Below are positions 25,002-33,436 of a DNA stretch of 40,639 bases, one piece after another. The DNA is from Flavobacteriaceae bacterium (lineage in GTDB: Bacteria > Bacteroidota > Bacteroidia > Flavobacteriales > Flavobacteriaceae): NCBI GenBank assembly GCA_020346245.1, contig CP070778.1, positions 1,102,319 to 1,142,957 on the forward strand, written 5' to 3'. Each line of letters starts with the position of its first letter. Within the stretch, counting starts at the first letter, position 1. The translations under genes were made by a program, and so were the position numbers. The notes beneath the pieces were generated by a model. It had not been told where the DNA came from, searched no databases, and saw nothing but the letters and a program-made list of their open reading frames with translations.

Positions 25002-27260
25002 ATGAATAGAATTGTAATTTTTTTACTGATGCTATTTGCTACGGGCCTTGTATATAACCAGGAAGTCCAATCATTAACAAGCTATGTGGATCCGTTTATC
25101 GGTACTAAAGGGGAAGGACATACTTTTCCGGGCACTTCAGTTCCGTTTGGGATGGTTAAACTAGGGCCTGATTGTGGTGATAAGCGTTCCAATTCAGGAT
25201 ATATCCCCGACGCCCAAATTCATGGGTTCAGCCACACTCATGTAAGTGGAACCGGTGGAGGAGCTAAATATGGCAATATACTGGTTATGCCTTTTACCGG
25301 AAAAATTTCGCCAGGCTCTATTTCATCAAAGCCCAAAAATTACAATGCTTCCCCGGCTTACTTTGCCGTTGATTTGGACAGGTATAAAATAAAAGCTGAA
25401 TTGACTTCCAGCCATAGCGTGGGGTTTCATAAATATACCTTTAACCAAAACAATGATAAAGGCATACTTATTGACTCAGGCAGTTTTCTGGGTGCGGGTC
25501 ATTGCTGCGGAGAAGCTCAGGAATTAATAGGGTCTGAAACCAGAATTATCTCAGAAAATAGGATTGAAGGATATTCCAGGGTAAGAGGCGGATGGAATAA
25601 AGGTGGTGAATACACCGTCTTTTTTGTTGCCCTGTTCGATACTCCTGCGGACTCCTATGGCACCTGGAAGAACGATGAAATCATGTCCGGCAGCAAAATG
25701 GCGCATGATAGTGGCGATAAAACAGGAGCTTATTTCCTTTTTAATAATAAAACCGATAACATCATTAATGTAAAAGTGGGCATATCATTTATTAGCACAG
25801 GAAAGGCTTATGACAATATTACAAAAGAAACCAAAGGTTGGGATTTTGAACAGGCTCATAAGACTGCTGTTAATAAATGGAACGACGCATTGAAAACCAT
25901 ACAAATAGAAAGCGCCAATGACGATTTAAAAAAGGTTTTTTATACCGCCATGTACCATACCATGCTGATGCCAACAGATCGTACCGGTGAAAACCCCAAA
26001 TGGAATTCAGGAGAACCCTATTACGATGATTTCTATGCTATTTGGGATACATACAGGGCCACCAACCCCTTATTGACATTGATTCAGCCAAAACGCGAAG
26101 CAGCTATTGTCCGTTCCTTGATTGACATCTATAACTATGAAGGGTACATGCCCGATTCGCGAAGTGGAAACTATACGGGAAGGACACAGGGAGGAAGTAA
26201 TTGCGATATGGTAATTGCAGAGGCTTATTTAAAGGGGCTCAAAGGAATTGATTTTGAAAAGGGATACGAAGCAATGATTAAAAATGCGGAAATACCCCCC
26301 GGAGATAATCAGCAAAGGGAAGGAAGAGGGGGCATAAATGAATATATTGACTTAGGTTATGTACCTACGGAATACGAGCCCGAGAGCGGCGCCCCTGATC
26401 TCCATATTCCTAAACTTTATGCCAGGGCAGGAACAAGAACCCTTGAGTATGCTGCTAATGATTGGGCTATAGCATTGGTTGCCAAAGGAATGGGAAAATC
26501 CAAAGATTACTTAAAATATAAAAAAAGGGCTTCCAACTGGTCTCACCTATGGAATACCAAGATTAAAGCCGAGGGTGTTAGCGGGTTTATTTGGCCAAAG
26601 ACAAAAAATGGCCGGTGGGTGGAAGATTATTCCGTTAACAAAGGAGGTAGCTGGTCAAATTTCTTTTATGAAGCAAACTCTTGGGAGTATTCATTTTACG
26701 TTCCTCAGGATGTTCAATCGCTAATCGATAGTTGTGGGGGAAATGACAGCTTCATTAGCCGACTTGATACGTTTTTTAAGAACCAACATTTTAATGTTAG
26801 CAATGAACCCAGCTTTTTTACGCCATGCCTTTATACCTATGCCGGCAAACAGGATAAAACCAATATAACTATTCGTAATATCATAAAAGAAGGTTACACT
26901 GCTGAACAAAATGGAATCCCCGGTAATGATGACGCAGGATCTATGTCTGCCTGGGTAGTATTTAATTTAATGGGGTTCTTTCCAAATGCTGGACAGGATG
27001 TTTATATAATTACCTCCCCTCATTTTAAGCAAATATCCATTGATTTGGATGAAGGAAAAAGATTGAAAATAATTGCTCACGACCTTTCGGAGGAAAACAT
27101 TTACATAAAGAATGTGCTGTTGAATGGGAAACCCTTAAACAAGGCCTGGTTCAGGCATAATGAAATTAAGGAGGGCGGTAAATTGGAATATTTTATGAAT
27201 AGCAATCCAACTAATTCCTGGGAAATAGAACCCCCTCCATCTATAGCGGATTATGACTGA
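25002..27260 (+). CDS. GH92-family glycoside hydrolase (alpha-mannosidase-like)
   Basis: A 752-residue secreted enzyme (signal MNRIVIFLLMLFATGLVYNQ) with the strong GH92 opening YVDPFIGTKGEGHTFPGTSVPFGM and IHGFSHTHVSGTGGGAKYGN. The catalytic (alpha/alpha)6 domain includes FYAIWDTYRATNPL, the AEAYLKG helix and GIPGNDDAGSMSAWVVFNLM near the C-terminus. GH92 enzymes are calcium-dependent exo-alpha-mannosidases, mostly alpha-1,2 or alpha-1,3 acting on N-glycans or yeast mannan. It is the third gene in an operon with the Tat small subunit and the GMC dehydrogenase, so released sugar could be oxidised in the periplasm. No SusC/SusD pair is present, so this is not a standard polysaccharide-utilisation locus. 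Confidence 0.95.
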   Translation: MNRIVIFLLMLFATGLVYNQEVQSLTSYVDPFIGTKGEGHTFPGTSVPFGMVKLGPDCGDKRSNSGYIPDAQIHGFSHTHVSGTGGGAKYGNILVMPFTGKISPGSISSKPKNYNASPAYFAVDLDRYKIKAELTSSHSVGFHKYTFNQNNDKGILIDSGSFLGAGHCCGEAQELIGSETRIISENRIEGYSRVRGGWNKGGEYTVFFVALFDTPADSYGTWKNDEIMSGSKMAHDSGDKTGAYFLFNNKTDNIINVKVGISFISTGKAYDNITKETKGWDFEQAHKTAVNKWNDALKTIQIESANDDLKKVFYTAMYHTMLMPTDRTGENPKWNSGEPYYDDFYAIWDTYRATNPLLTLIQPKREAAIVRSLIDIYNYEGYMPDSRSGNYTGRTQGGSNCDMVIAEAYLKGLKGIDFEKGYEAMIKNAEIPPGDNQQREGRGGINEYIDLGYVPTEYEPESGAPDLHIPKLYARAGTRTLEYAANDWAIALVAKGMGKSKDYLKYKKRASNWSHLWNTKIKAEGVSGFIWPKTKNGRWVEDYSVNKGGSWSNFFYEANSWEYSFYVPQDVQSLIDSCGGNDSFISRLDTFFKNQHFNVSNEPSFFTPCLYTYAGKQDKTNITIRNIIKEGYTAEQNGIPGNDDAGSMSAWVVFNLMGFFPNAGQDVYIITSPHFKQISIDLDEGKRLKIIAHDLSEENIYIKNVLLNGKPLNKAWFRHNEIKEGGKLEYFMNSNPTNSWEIEPPPSIADYD

Positions 27261-27440
27261 ATTTTGAGTAATTGAAAACATAAATTCACAACGGTAAAGT
27301 GCTTAAAAGAAAGCCCCTATAAAAAGGAAGTGGGCTGCCCCAACAAAATTAGAAAAAGAAAAACATTTAATTCAGTGCAAGTAAAAGTGGGAATTAATTA
27401 AAAAGTGGGTAAATTATAGCTTGGAATTTAATCGAACCAA

Positions 27441-28880
27441 ATGAGTTCAACTAAATTGGGAAATCTACCAGATAACTACCAGAAATTACGTTGGATAAAG
27501 AGACTTATCACCCTGGTTTTTGGTATAATAATCTGGCATCTTCCTATACCCTGGGACCTGTCGCCTGATGCCTGGCATTTGTTTGCCATTTTTATAACCG
27601 CCATCATAGGGGTCTTAATAGATGCCCTGTCTATTTTTACTGCATCCGTTCTGGCGTTGGTGGCAGTGGTCCTTTTAAGGGTTCTCACTCCTGAAAAGGC
27701 TTTTTCAGGGTTTTCAGAGAGCTTTATTCTGCTTATTCTGGCAGCATTTTTAGTTGCAAAAGGAGTAATTAAGTCGGGCCTGGGAAGGCGAATTGCCTTC
27801 TTACTAATTCGCCGATTTGGAAAGTCTACCTTAAACCTGGGCTATTGTATTGTTGCAACAGATACCCTGTTGGGACCTGCCATTCCAAGCAATACGGCAA
27901 GATCGGGAATCCTTTATCCCATTGCCCATGCATTATCCTTAGACACCGGGTCTCTGCCTACGCCAGAAGGCAGAAAGAAAACCGGAAGCTATCTTATGAT
28001 GACTGCTATCTCCGGACATACGATAAGTTCAGCCTTGTGGTTTACCGGGATGGCCGCCAACCCGGTTGGTGCAGGAATAGCCGCACAGTTTGGGGTAAAC
28101 ATGAATTTTGGGAACTGGGTTTTTGTAGCTTCAGTACCCTGTATCATTGCGCTGATCCTAATACCCTTCCTACTGTATAAACTCTTCCCCCCTGAAAATA
28201 AATATACCCCGGAAGCTCCCAAAATGGCCGGGAATGCACTTCAGGAAATGGGACCCATGAGCAAACAGGAATGGATTATGGGCATTACCTTTTTTGGAAT
28301 GATCCTTCTATGGGCTTTTTCCCCGGTTTTGAAAATAGACCTGGCTATTGTTGCCTTCCTTGGATTATCCATCCTTATATTGGCTAATGTTTATACGCTT
28401 GAAGATATTAGACAAGGTGGCGGAGATGCGCTTGAAACCTATGTATGGTTTGCAATTTTATATATGATGAGTACCGCACTGAATGACATGGGTTTTATGA
28501 AAACCCTGGGGGCTCAAATAGCTACCCAAATCAGTGATTATAACTGGGTTACGGTGTATGTACTCCTGACTGTATTATACGTTGTAATACATTATCTTTT
28601 TGTCAGTCAAACAGCACAATTGCTGGCTTTGTATGCTGTTTTTTTACAGGTGGCTGTAAATGCCGGGGTGCCTGCCGCACTAATGGCTTTTATGCTATCT
28701 TTTGCCACCAATTATTTTGCGGTCATCACTCCTCAGGCTTCCAGTTCTAATATTTTGTTTGCCGGAAGTGGTTTTTTGCCCTCTGAAGACATCTATAAAC
28801 AAGGTGCAATCATTACGGTTTTGAATACGATAATCTTCCTGCTTGCCACACCCTGGATCATGTGGTCTTCATCGTTATAA
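27441..28880 (+). CDS. DASS-family (SLC13-like) anion symporter or antiporter
   Basis: A 479-residue integral membrane protein with about 12 hydrophobic helices. It has the family SNT motif in GPAIPSNTARSGILYPI and a second substrate-site motif, SSSN, in TPQASSSNILFAGSG. The SNTARSG form and the TGMAANP segment match the oxoglutarate/malate (DiT/CitT-like) branch rather than sulfate or arsenite relatives. It should carry dicarboxylates or tricarboxylates such as malate, citrate or 2-oxoglutarate. It begins 180 bp after the mannosidase gene, with two AAAAGTGGG repeats in the gap, so it may have its own promoter. It is followed after 23 bp by the VOC gene. Confidence 0.93.
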   Translation: MSSTKLGNLPDNYQKLRWIKRLITLVFGIIIWHLPIPWDLSPDAWHLFAIFITAIIGVLIDALSIFTASVLALVAVVLLRVLTPEKAFSGFSESFILLILAAFLVAKGVIKSGLGRRIAFLLIRRFGKSTLNLGYCIVATDTLLGPAIPSNTARSGILYPIAHALSLDTGSLPTPEGRKKTGSYLMMTAISGHTISSALWFTGMAANPVGAGIAAQFGVNMNFGNWVFVASVPCIIALILIPFLLYKLFPPENKYTPEAPKMAGNALQEMGPMSKQEWIMGITFFGMILLWAFSPVLKIDLAIVAFLGLSILILANVYTLEDIRQGGGDALETYVWFAILYMMSTALNDMGFMKTLGAQIATQISDYNWVTVYVLLTVLYVVIHYLFVSQTAQLLALYAVFLQVAVNAGVPAALMAFMLSFATNYFAVITPQASSSNILFAGSGFLPSEDIYKQGAIITVLNTIIFLLATPWIMWSSSL

Positions 28881-28903
28881 GGAACTAATAAAAATAAAGT
28901 AAG

Positions 28904-29251
28904 ATGGGTACAACTAATAACCATATTAACTATATAGAATTTAAAGCCCAAGACCTTGAAGCGGTTAAAGCATTTTACAACCAAGTGTTTAACTGGGCCT
29001 TTACAGACTATGGGCCAACCTATACGGCCTTTTCAAATAGTGGCCTGGATGGGGGTTTTGAACAAACCACTGATCCTATTACCAATGGTGTCCTGGTGGT
29101 TTTATACCATGAAGACCTGGAGCAGGCAAAGGATAAAGTGATCCAATCAAAAGGACATATCTCGAAGGATATTTTCTCATTTCCCGGTGGACGCAGATTT
29201 CACTTTCTGGATCCTGCGGGGAATGAATTGGCTATTTGGTCTGATAAATAA
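28904..29251 (+). CDS. VOC (vicinal oxygen chelate) family protein
   Basis: A 115-residue protein with the glyoxalase/dioxygenase-like fold: NHINYIEFKAQDLEAVKAFYNQVFNWAFTDYGPTYTAF, then the second half ISKDIFSFPGGRRFHFLDPAGNELAIWS. The metal-ligand positions would be H7 or E12 at the start and E110 in GNELAIW, which is consistent with VOC members but does not fix a reaction. It belongs to the small single-domain relatives often annotated as glyoxalase/bleomycin-resistance-like. It lies 23 bp downstream of the DASS transporter and is probably cotranscribed with it. Confidence 0.92.
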   Translation: MGTTNNHINYIEFKAQDLEAVKAFYNQVFNWAFTDYGPTYTAFSNSGLDGGFEQTTDPITNGVLVVLYHEDLEQAKDKVIQSKGHISKDIFSFPGGRRFHFLDPAGNELAIWSDK

Positions 29252-29287
29252 AATCCCCTTTATGCATTACAGCCTCAGAAAATATGC

Positions 29288-29333
29288 GTTCGCTATATTC
29301 AATAATTCCTTACCTTGGGAAGAAGAACCGACC
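29288..29333 (+). promoter_or_regulatory. Promoter region repeated at the right end of the window
   Basis: CAATAATTCCTTACCTTGGG and the bases around it recur nearly unchanged at 40588-40633. TACCTTGG at 29311-29318 is one base from the Bacteroidota -7 box, and TTCG at 29289 stands 18 bp before it. The start codon of the DUF6090 gene is 27 bp beyond the box. The core TTCCT and GGGAA also forms an imperfect dyad. Confidence 0.5.
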
Positions 29334-29344
29334 ACCAGATACCC

Positions 29345-30085
29345 ATGATTAATTTTTTCAGGCGAATACGCAAGACACTCGCAAACGATAACAAACCCTC
29401 AAAATACATTAGGTATGCTCTTGGAGAAATTCTATTGGTGGTTATTGGGATACTGATTGCGCTTCAGATTAACAATTGGAATGAGTATAAGAAGGAACGC
29501 AAACTGGAACGAAAAGTTTTAACAGAGCTTTTGACTTCCTTAGAGCATAATTACGATAGAATGATTTATGATTCTATAAACAGATCAAACTGGAACAGAT
29601 CAAGTGATATCGTTATCAATACCCTAGAGGACGGTACGGCCTATTCAGATACTATGAATAAACATTTTCAGGATGCCAGAAAACCGGGAACAAACCTATC
29701 GTTATCCTATGCAGGTTATGAAGGTTTGAAAAATGTTGGCTATACCATAATTACCTCAGATACCCTTAGAAAAAATATTGTTGAGCTCTTTGAATTAACA
29801 TACAAGGCCTTGCTGGAAGAAATGGAATATTTTGAATCTTTCCAACCAGATAGACAGTTCTATATTGATAAACTTTTTAGCTATGAGATTGATAAATATA
29901 ATCCCAATGACCCTTTTAATGTTCCTATTTATCCAAACAATTATCCTGCATTATTACAAGACTCAATATACCTGCCTATGATTAAATCTGTAACTGTACA
30001 AAGAAATATTATTGCTGAATTGCAATATGAGAACATTAAGGAGACCCAAAGAATAATTTCATTGATTGAAAATGAACTTAATTAG
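29345..30085 (+). CDS. DUF6090-family membrane-anchored protein
   Basis: I start at the ATG at 29345 (MINFFRRIRKTLANDNKPSK), the conserved opening of DUF6090 proteins in flavobacteria; a frame 10 codons longer lies inside the promoter-like repeat. The protein is 246 residues, with one transmembrane helix (about residues 26-42, GEILLVVIGILIALQINNW). A coiled, charged linker (NEYKKERKLERKVLTELLTSLEHN) and an alpha-helical outer part follow. The biochemical role of the family is not known to me. Flavobacterial genomes often carry many paralogues in tandem or scattered, and the repeated promoter at the right end predicts another close by. Confidence 0.9.
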   Translation: MINFFRRIRKTLANDNKPSKYIRYALGEILLVVIGILIALQINNWNEYKKERKLERKVLTELLTSLEHNYDRMIYDSINRSNWNRSSDIVINTLEDGTAYSDTMNKHFQDARKPGTNLSLSYAGYEGLKNVGYTIITSDTLRKNIVELFELTYKALLEEMEYFESFQPDRQFYIDKLFSYEIDKYNPNDPFNVPIYPNNYPALLQDSIYLPMIKSVTVQRNIIAELQYENIKETQRIISLIENELN

Positions 30086-30102
30086 TACTAATCTGAAAAT
30101 AA

Positions 30103-30154
30103 TGCCAGGCCGGCAAGGTGTAGGATGAACGTGCGGACTGAAGCACTCTACACC
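30103..30154 (+). repeat. G+C-rich double stem-loop between DUF6090 and a small gene
   Basis: Two inverted repeats sit side by side. TGCC and GGCA (30103-30115) form a short stem around AGGCC. GGTGTAG and CTACACC (30117-30123 and 30148-30154) form a 7-bp stem that encloses an inner GTGC and GCAC pair (30131-30134 and 30143-30146). The patch is far richer in G and C than its surroundings. It lacks a U-tract, so it is not a plain terminator. Confidence 0.45.
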
Positions 30155-30184
30155 AAGTGGATATAAACTTAACAACCCTATGAA

Positions 30185-30550
30185 ATGAACATAGAAAAAT
30201 GCAAGGAATATCTGGAATTTGTATACCGTGAATGCGAGAAGTTCCTCGAGGACAGACGGGTTACAGATGATGAACTAAATCAACTAATTATAGAGTTTCA
30301 CAGATTTCGCGATCAGGTAGCGGAGAGCAGCCTGCCTAAGGAAATTAAAGATCGGCTCTCAAAATTGCATATAGACTACCCCAGGACCTATATTAAACGT
30401 GGCTATGGGTATATGTTCTCAGTAGTTTTTACCCTGGGCTTATGGGCTTTGATTTCTGGTTATCAGAAACAAAGCAAGCGAAAGCGGGTTTTGGAAACCT
30501 TAAAAAGTGATTCCGCAGACACCTTAATTTTTATCAAAATGAATTACTAG
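30185..30550 (+). CDS. Small membrane protein of unknown function
   Basis: A 121-residue protein. Residues 1-75 are charged and helical (MNIEKCKEYLEFVYRECEK, VTDDELNQLIIEFHRFRDQ). One transmembrane helix follows at about 76-92 (MFSVVFTLGLWALISGYQ), then a basic tail (KQSKRKRVLETLKSD). The layout suggests a cytoplasmic helical domain anchored by a C-terminal helix. I recognise no family. It lies 99 bp after the DUF6090 gene, separated from it by a structured G+C-rich patch, and is convergent with a lipoprotein gene (99 bp between stops). Confidence 0.65.
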   Translation: MNIEKCKEYLEFVYRECEKFLEDRRVTDDELNQLIIEFHRFRDQVAESSLPKEIKDRLSKLHIDYPRTYIKRGYGYMFSVVFTLGLWALISGYQKQSKRKRVLETLKSDSADTLIFIKMNY

Positions 30551-30649
30551 AAATCGGTTTCTTATGATCCGCGTCTTTCATAATTTCTATTGTGCTCTTA
30601 CAAACGATACCTGTCTTTTTTAGCAATTTATTTGCATCCCTGATGACAT

Positions 30650-31708
30650 CTAGTTTGTGGGAACGGTAACCACAGGGGCTTGCAAATTGGCAGTATTCTC
30701 TGCAAGGTTTAACAAAAGTTGAAGGAAAGAAAAGTTACGTTTGGTCCTCATGTCATCTACATCAATGTAAAACCAGTAATCGTGAAGGAAAACAGAAATG
30801 AATTTCCTTTCCGGTTTTTCCTTTGAATACCTGATATTAAGTGGAGGAACATAATTCCGATAGGCAGGACGGAAAGCAACTTTTGTGCGACCAGATTCTA
30901 TATGCTCTTCAGGTACCCCGAACTTCCAGGCCAGGTTAAGCATAATTTCCCAAATGGAGCCTGATAGTATACTTATTTCGGAAGAAGACTTCTGGATGAC
31001 TCCATAGCTAATGGTGAACTCATTAAGTTCAGGTTCCAAACTCAGCAGTTTTTTGAATTGAGTCACATCTTCCTCATACTCTTCTTGGAAATTTTTTTGA
31101 AAAAAAAGTACCTCTTTATCTTCTTTACGAGTACCCAGAATCCCTGCCCTGTTTAGTTTGTTCCACAACTCCAGTAATTCAAAAAACTCATTAGTTGCTT
31201 CCCTGCGTGCAGAGGGTCTGGAAATATCATCCTTAATGCCATTTATTGAAAAAATGGTGAGATCAAGTACGAGGTCAATGGGCCAACCAGCCTGGATCAT
31301 GCCAAGTAATGAAGCCGGTGGAAGTGGAACCAAAAGATTGGTTGAGAATTCCCTTCCGCTTATTGGAATATAAGTAATGGTAGGTGTATTGGACCATGCA
31401 TAATTAGCCCCAACAGTTGCGCTATTGGCTCCGGTTGGAATGGCGTTATTTAACCCCGCTCTGGCATCCACGCCTCCTGCGCGTGTGTATTGATTGATCA
31501 CAGAACTAACTTTTAGAAAAACAGGAGGCTCATTATAACGAAGTCGTATCAAATTCAATAGCAATTGCTCATTGGAAGCGTCGCTTATCGATGTATTGAA
31601 GTCAAATTGATCTGCAGGTAGCGTTTTTGGCCCTACAGATTTACAAGAAATCAGTAAAATGGTAATTATAACAGGAATTAAACCCTTATTCATATTATTC
31701 TGGCTCAT
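30650..31708 (-). CDS. Lipoprotein of unknown function, paralogue of the 39425 gene
   Basis: A 352-residue lipoprotein with signal LIPVIITILLISC and lipidated C22. After the lipobox it reads CKSVGPKTLPADQFDFN, NEQLLLNLIRLRYNEPP and VSSVINQYTRAGG. The gene at 39425 has 35 of the same 58 residues over this stretch by my count. Further shared blocks are the TITYIPISGREFS motif, LLVPLPP, QAGWPIDLVLDL, and near the end YWFYIDVDDMRTKRNFSFLQLLLNLAENT. The conserved Asn-Glu-Gln/Leu-Leu-Asn/Arg-Leu-Arg-Tyr core hints at a defined fold, but I know no function. It is divergent from the FadL-like outer-membrane gene (168 bp apart). Confidence 0.85.
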   Translation of the reverse strand: MSQNNMNKGLIPVIITILLISCKSVGPKTLPADQFDFNTSISDASNEQLLLNLIRLRYNEPPVFLKVSSVINQYTRAGGVDARAGLNNAIPTGANSATVGANYAWSNTPTITYIPISGREFSTNLLVPLPPASLLGMIQAGWPIDLVLDLTIFSINGIKDDISRPSARREATNEFFELLELWNKLNRAGILGTRKEDKEVLFFQKNFQEEYEEDVTQFKKLLSLEPELNEFTISYGVIQKSSSEISILSGSIWEIMLNLAWKFGVPEEHIESGRTKVAFRPAYRNYVPPLNIRYSKEKPERKFISVFLHDYWFYIDVDDMRTKRNFSFLQLLLNLAENTANLQAPVVTVPTN

Positions 31709-31876
31709 TTTGTTTCCCGGATTTTAGTGAAGTAAATTACTAAAAATAACTGTATGGTCTCCGAAGAATATACATGAAATCCATCCTTAATTTTTTGAAT
31801 CAATTTTGTTCATTGAGAGTTGTCCACTTTTCTAAAATCCTTTAACTTAACAATATTAAAACCTTGCTTTCAATTT

Positions 31877-33298
31877 ATGAGACCAACCTGCCATTACCTT
31901 ATAACCTTAGCATTGCTATGTCTGATCGTTGTGGGAAGAGGTCAGGAGGGTAATTACAAGTTTGATAACTACGGGAACCAATCCATGTTGCTTAATGGCA
32001 ATGTAACCGGGAGCGCTACAGATCTGGGGCTTGCTTTTTACAATCCTGCCAGGCTCGTTTTCGTTGATAAACCCTCTTTTGTGATCGCCGGAAAGGCTTA
32101 TGAATGGAGTCAATTTACTTTTGAGGATGTCTTCGAAACCGAAATCGACCTAAATACTTCTAATTTTAATGGTATTCCCAGTATTGTTGCAGGAACATTC
32201 AATCTGAAATTCCTGCCAAAGCACAAATTCGCCTATTCCATTTTATCTCGCTACCGTTCCGATATCCCTTTGAACTATAGTTCAGGAATTCAAGATAACC
32301 CAGAAATTGATCCCATCGAAAATGAAGTAAGGCGGGTAACCAACATAAGCTTTCAAAACAAATTACGGGAAGAATGGTATGGCATCACCTGGGCTTATCC
32401 GGTAAATGAAAAATTGGGAGTAGGCGCATCACTTTATGGCAGTATTTATACAAACAGAGGCAGCAGTGATATTGATGTCTCAGCCGAGCGCCAGGATAGC
32501 AGTACCGCGGGTTATAGCTCTGAATTAAATTATGAGCAGAAAACATACGGGCTATTCCTTAAAATGGGCGTGGCGTGGCAGCTTTCCAATATTGAGATTG
32601 GCGCCAATCTGAATCTTCCTTTTATCCCGGTTGAAACAAGGGCTTCATTACAATATCAGGAAAATTTGTTTGGATTGGGACCTGGAGAAGATTTCTTTGC
32701 TTATGAAGATTTAGAAGATTTAGACAATAAACGAAGAACAGCTACGAGCATTTCTGTGGGAGCAGGAATCCCTGTTGGGAAAAGCACAATTCATCTTAAC
32801 AGCAGCTGGTACTCCAAAGTGAAACCTTATCAGAGAATTGAACTTCCTGCTTTAGATTCAGCTGGCCAAAGATTCAATTTGGAACCTTTTGAAGAGGAGT
32901 TCAGATCCGTTATAAATTTTGGTGCTGGCGCAGACATTTATATCTCTCCTTCCGTAAAATTTATAATGAGTTTTAGTTCCGACTTTTCAGCTACAGTCTC
33001 GAGTATTAACTTATTCGACGTTGTAAATCAAAGCCAGGGCAAGGTTAATCTACTCAATGATTTCTGGCATTATGGCTTTGGAACAGATCTATCCCTGAAA
33101 TGGGGTCAAATAGTTTTAGGAGCCACATATTCAAGAACAAAAAGTCCGTTTGAAGAAGACATTGACATACCCGATGATATATTAGATGATGGAGCTCTTG
33201 ATTTCGTAAACTATATAACTTTCGAAAGGTGGCGATTTATAATCGGTCTGGAGATTCCAATACTCCAGGGTAAACTTAATGAGCAATCTGAAGAATGA
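31877..33298 (+). CDS. FadL/OmpP1-like outer-membrane beta-barrel protein
   Basis: I start at the ATG at 31877 (MRPTCHYLITLALLCLIVVGRGQ), which makes a plausible signal peptide; the longer frame from 31820 would add 19 residues in front. The mature protein of about 450 residues begins GNYKFDNYGNQSMLLNGNVTGSATDLGLAFYNPARLVF. This is the Bacteroidota OmpP1/FadL-like opening (a plug-domain NPA motif followed by beta strands). Alternating hydrophobic strands continue to the end (ERWRFIIGLEIPILQG). It probably imports hydrophobic molecules through the outer membrane. The substrate cannot be read from the sequence. Confidence 0.85.
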   Translation: MRPTCHYLITLALLCLIVVGRGQEGNYKFDNYGNQSMLLNGNVTGSATDLGLAFYNPARLVFVDKPSFVIAGKAYEWSQFTFEDVFETEIDLNTSNFNGIPSIVAGTFNLKFLPKHKFAYSILSRYRSDIPLNYSSGIQDNPEIDPIENEVRRVTNISFQNKLREEWYGITWAYPVNEKLGVGASLYGSIYTNRGSSDIDVSAERQDSSTAGYSSELNYEQKTYGLFLKMGVAWQLSNIEIGANLNLPFIPVETRASLQYQENLFGLGPGEDFFAYEDLEDLDNKRRTATSISVGAGIPVGKSTIHLNSSWYSKVKPYQRIELPALDSAGQRFNLEPFEEEFRSVINFGAGADIYISPSVKFIMSFSSDFSATVSSINLFDVVNQSQGKVNLLNDFWHYGFGTDLSLKWGQIVLGATYSRTKSPFEEDIDIPDDILDDGALDFVNYITFERWRFIIGLEIPILQGKLNEQSEE

Positions 33299-33304
33299 CC
33301 ATGA

Positions 33305-33415
33305 AATTTAGCTCAGGTATATACCACGGAAGAAAGCACATTCTATTATATTGAGAATACCAAAGGCAGGTTCCCATATATTTATGAAAATGACTATACT
33401 AAGTTTGTACTTTAG
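33305..33415 (+). pseudogene. Possible C-terminal remnant of a gene
   Basis: Directly after the barrel gene a 36-codon frame without a start codon reads NLAQVYTTEESTFYYIENT, then KGRFPYIYENDYTKFVL, and stops at 33415. The composition is protein-like (alternating aromatic and charged residues, unlike random A+T-rich translation). An in-frame TGA closes it upstream. I read it as the tail of a lost gene, but a chance frame cannot be excluded. Confidence 0.3.
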
Positions 33416-33436
33416 GCAATAACTCTGTTCTAATGG

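Noticed and set aside
22797..28880. Polysaccharide utilisation locus
   Set aside because: A GH92 gene is present, but there is no SusC/SusD pair or hybrid sensor, so the term is not justified.
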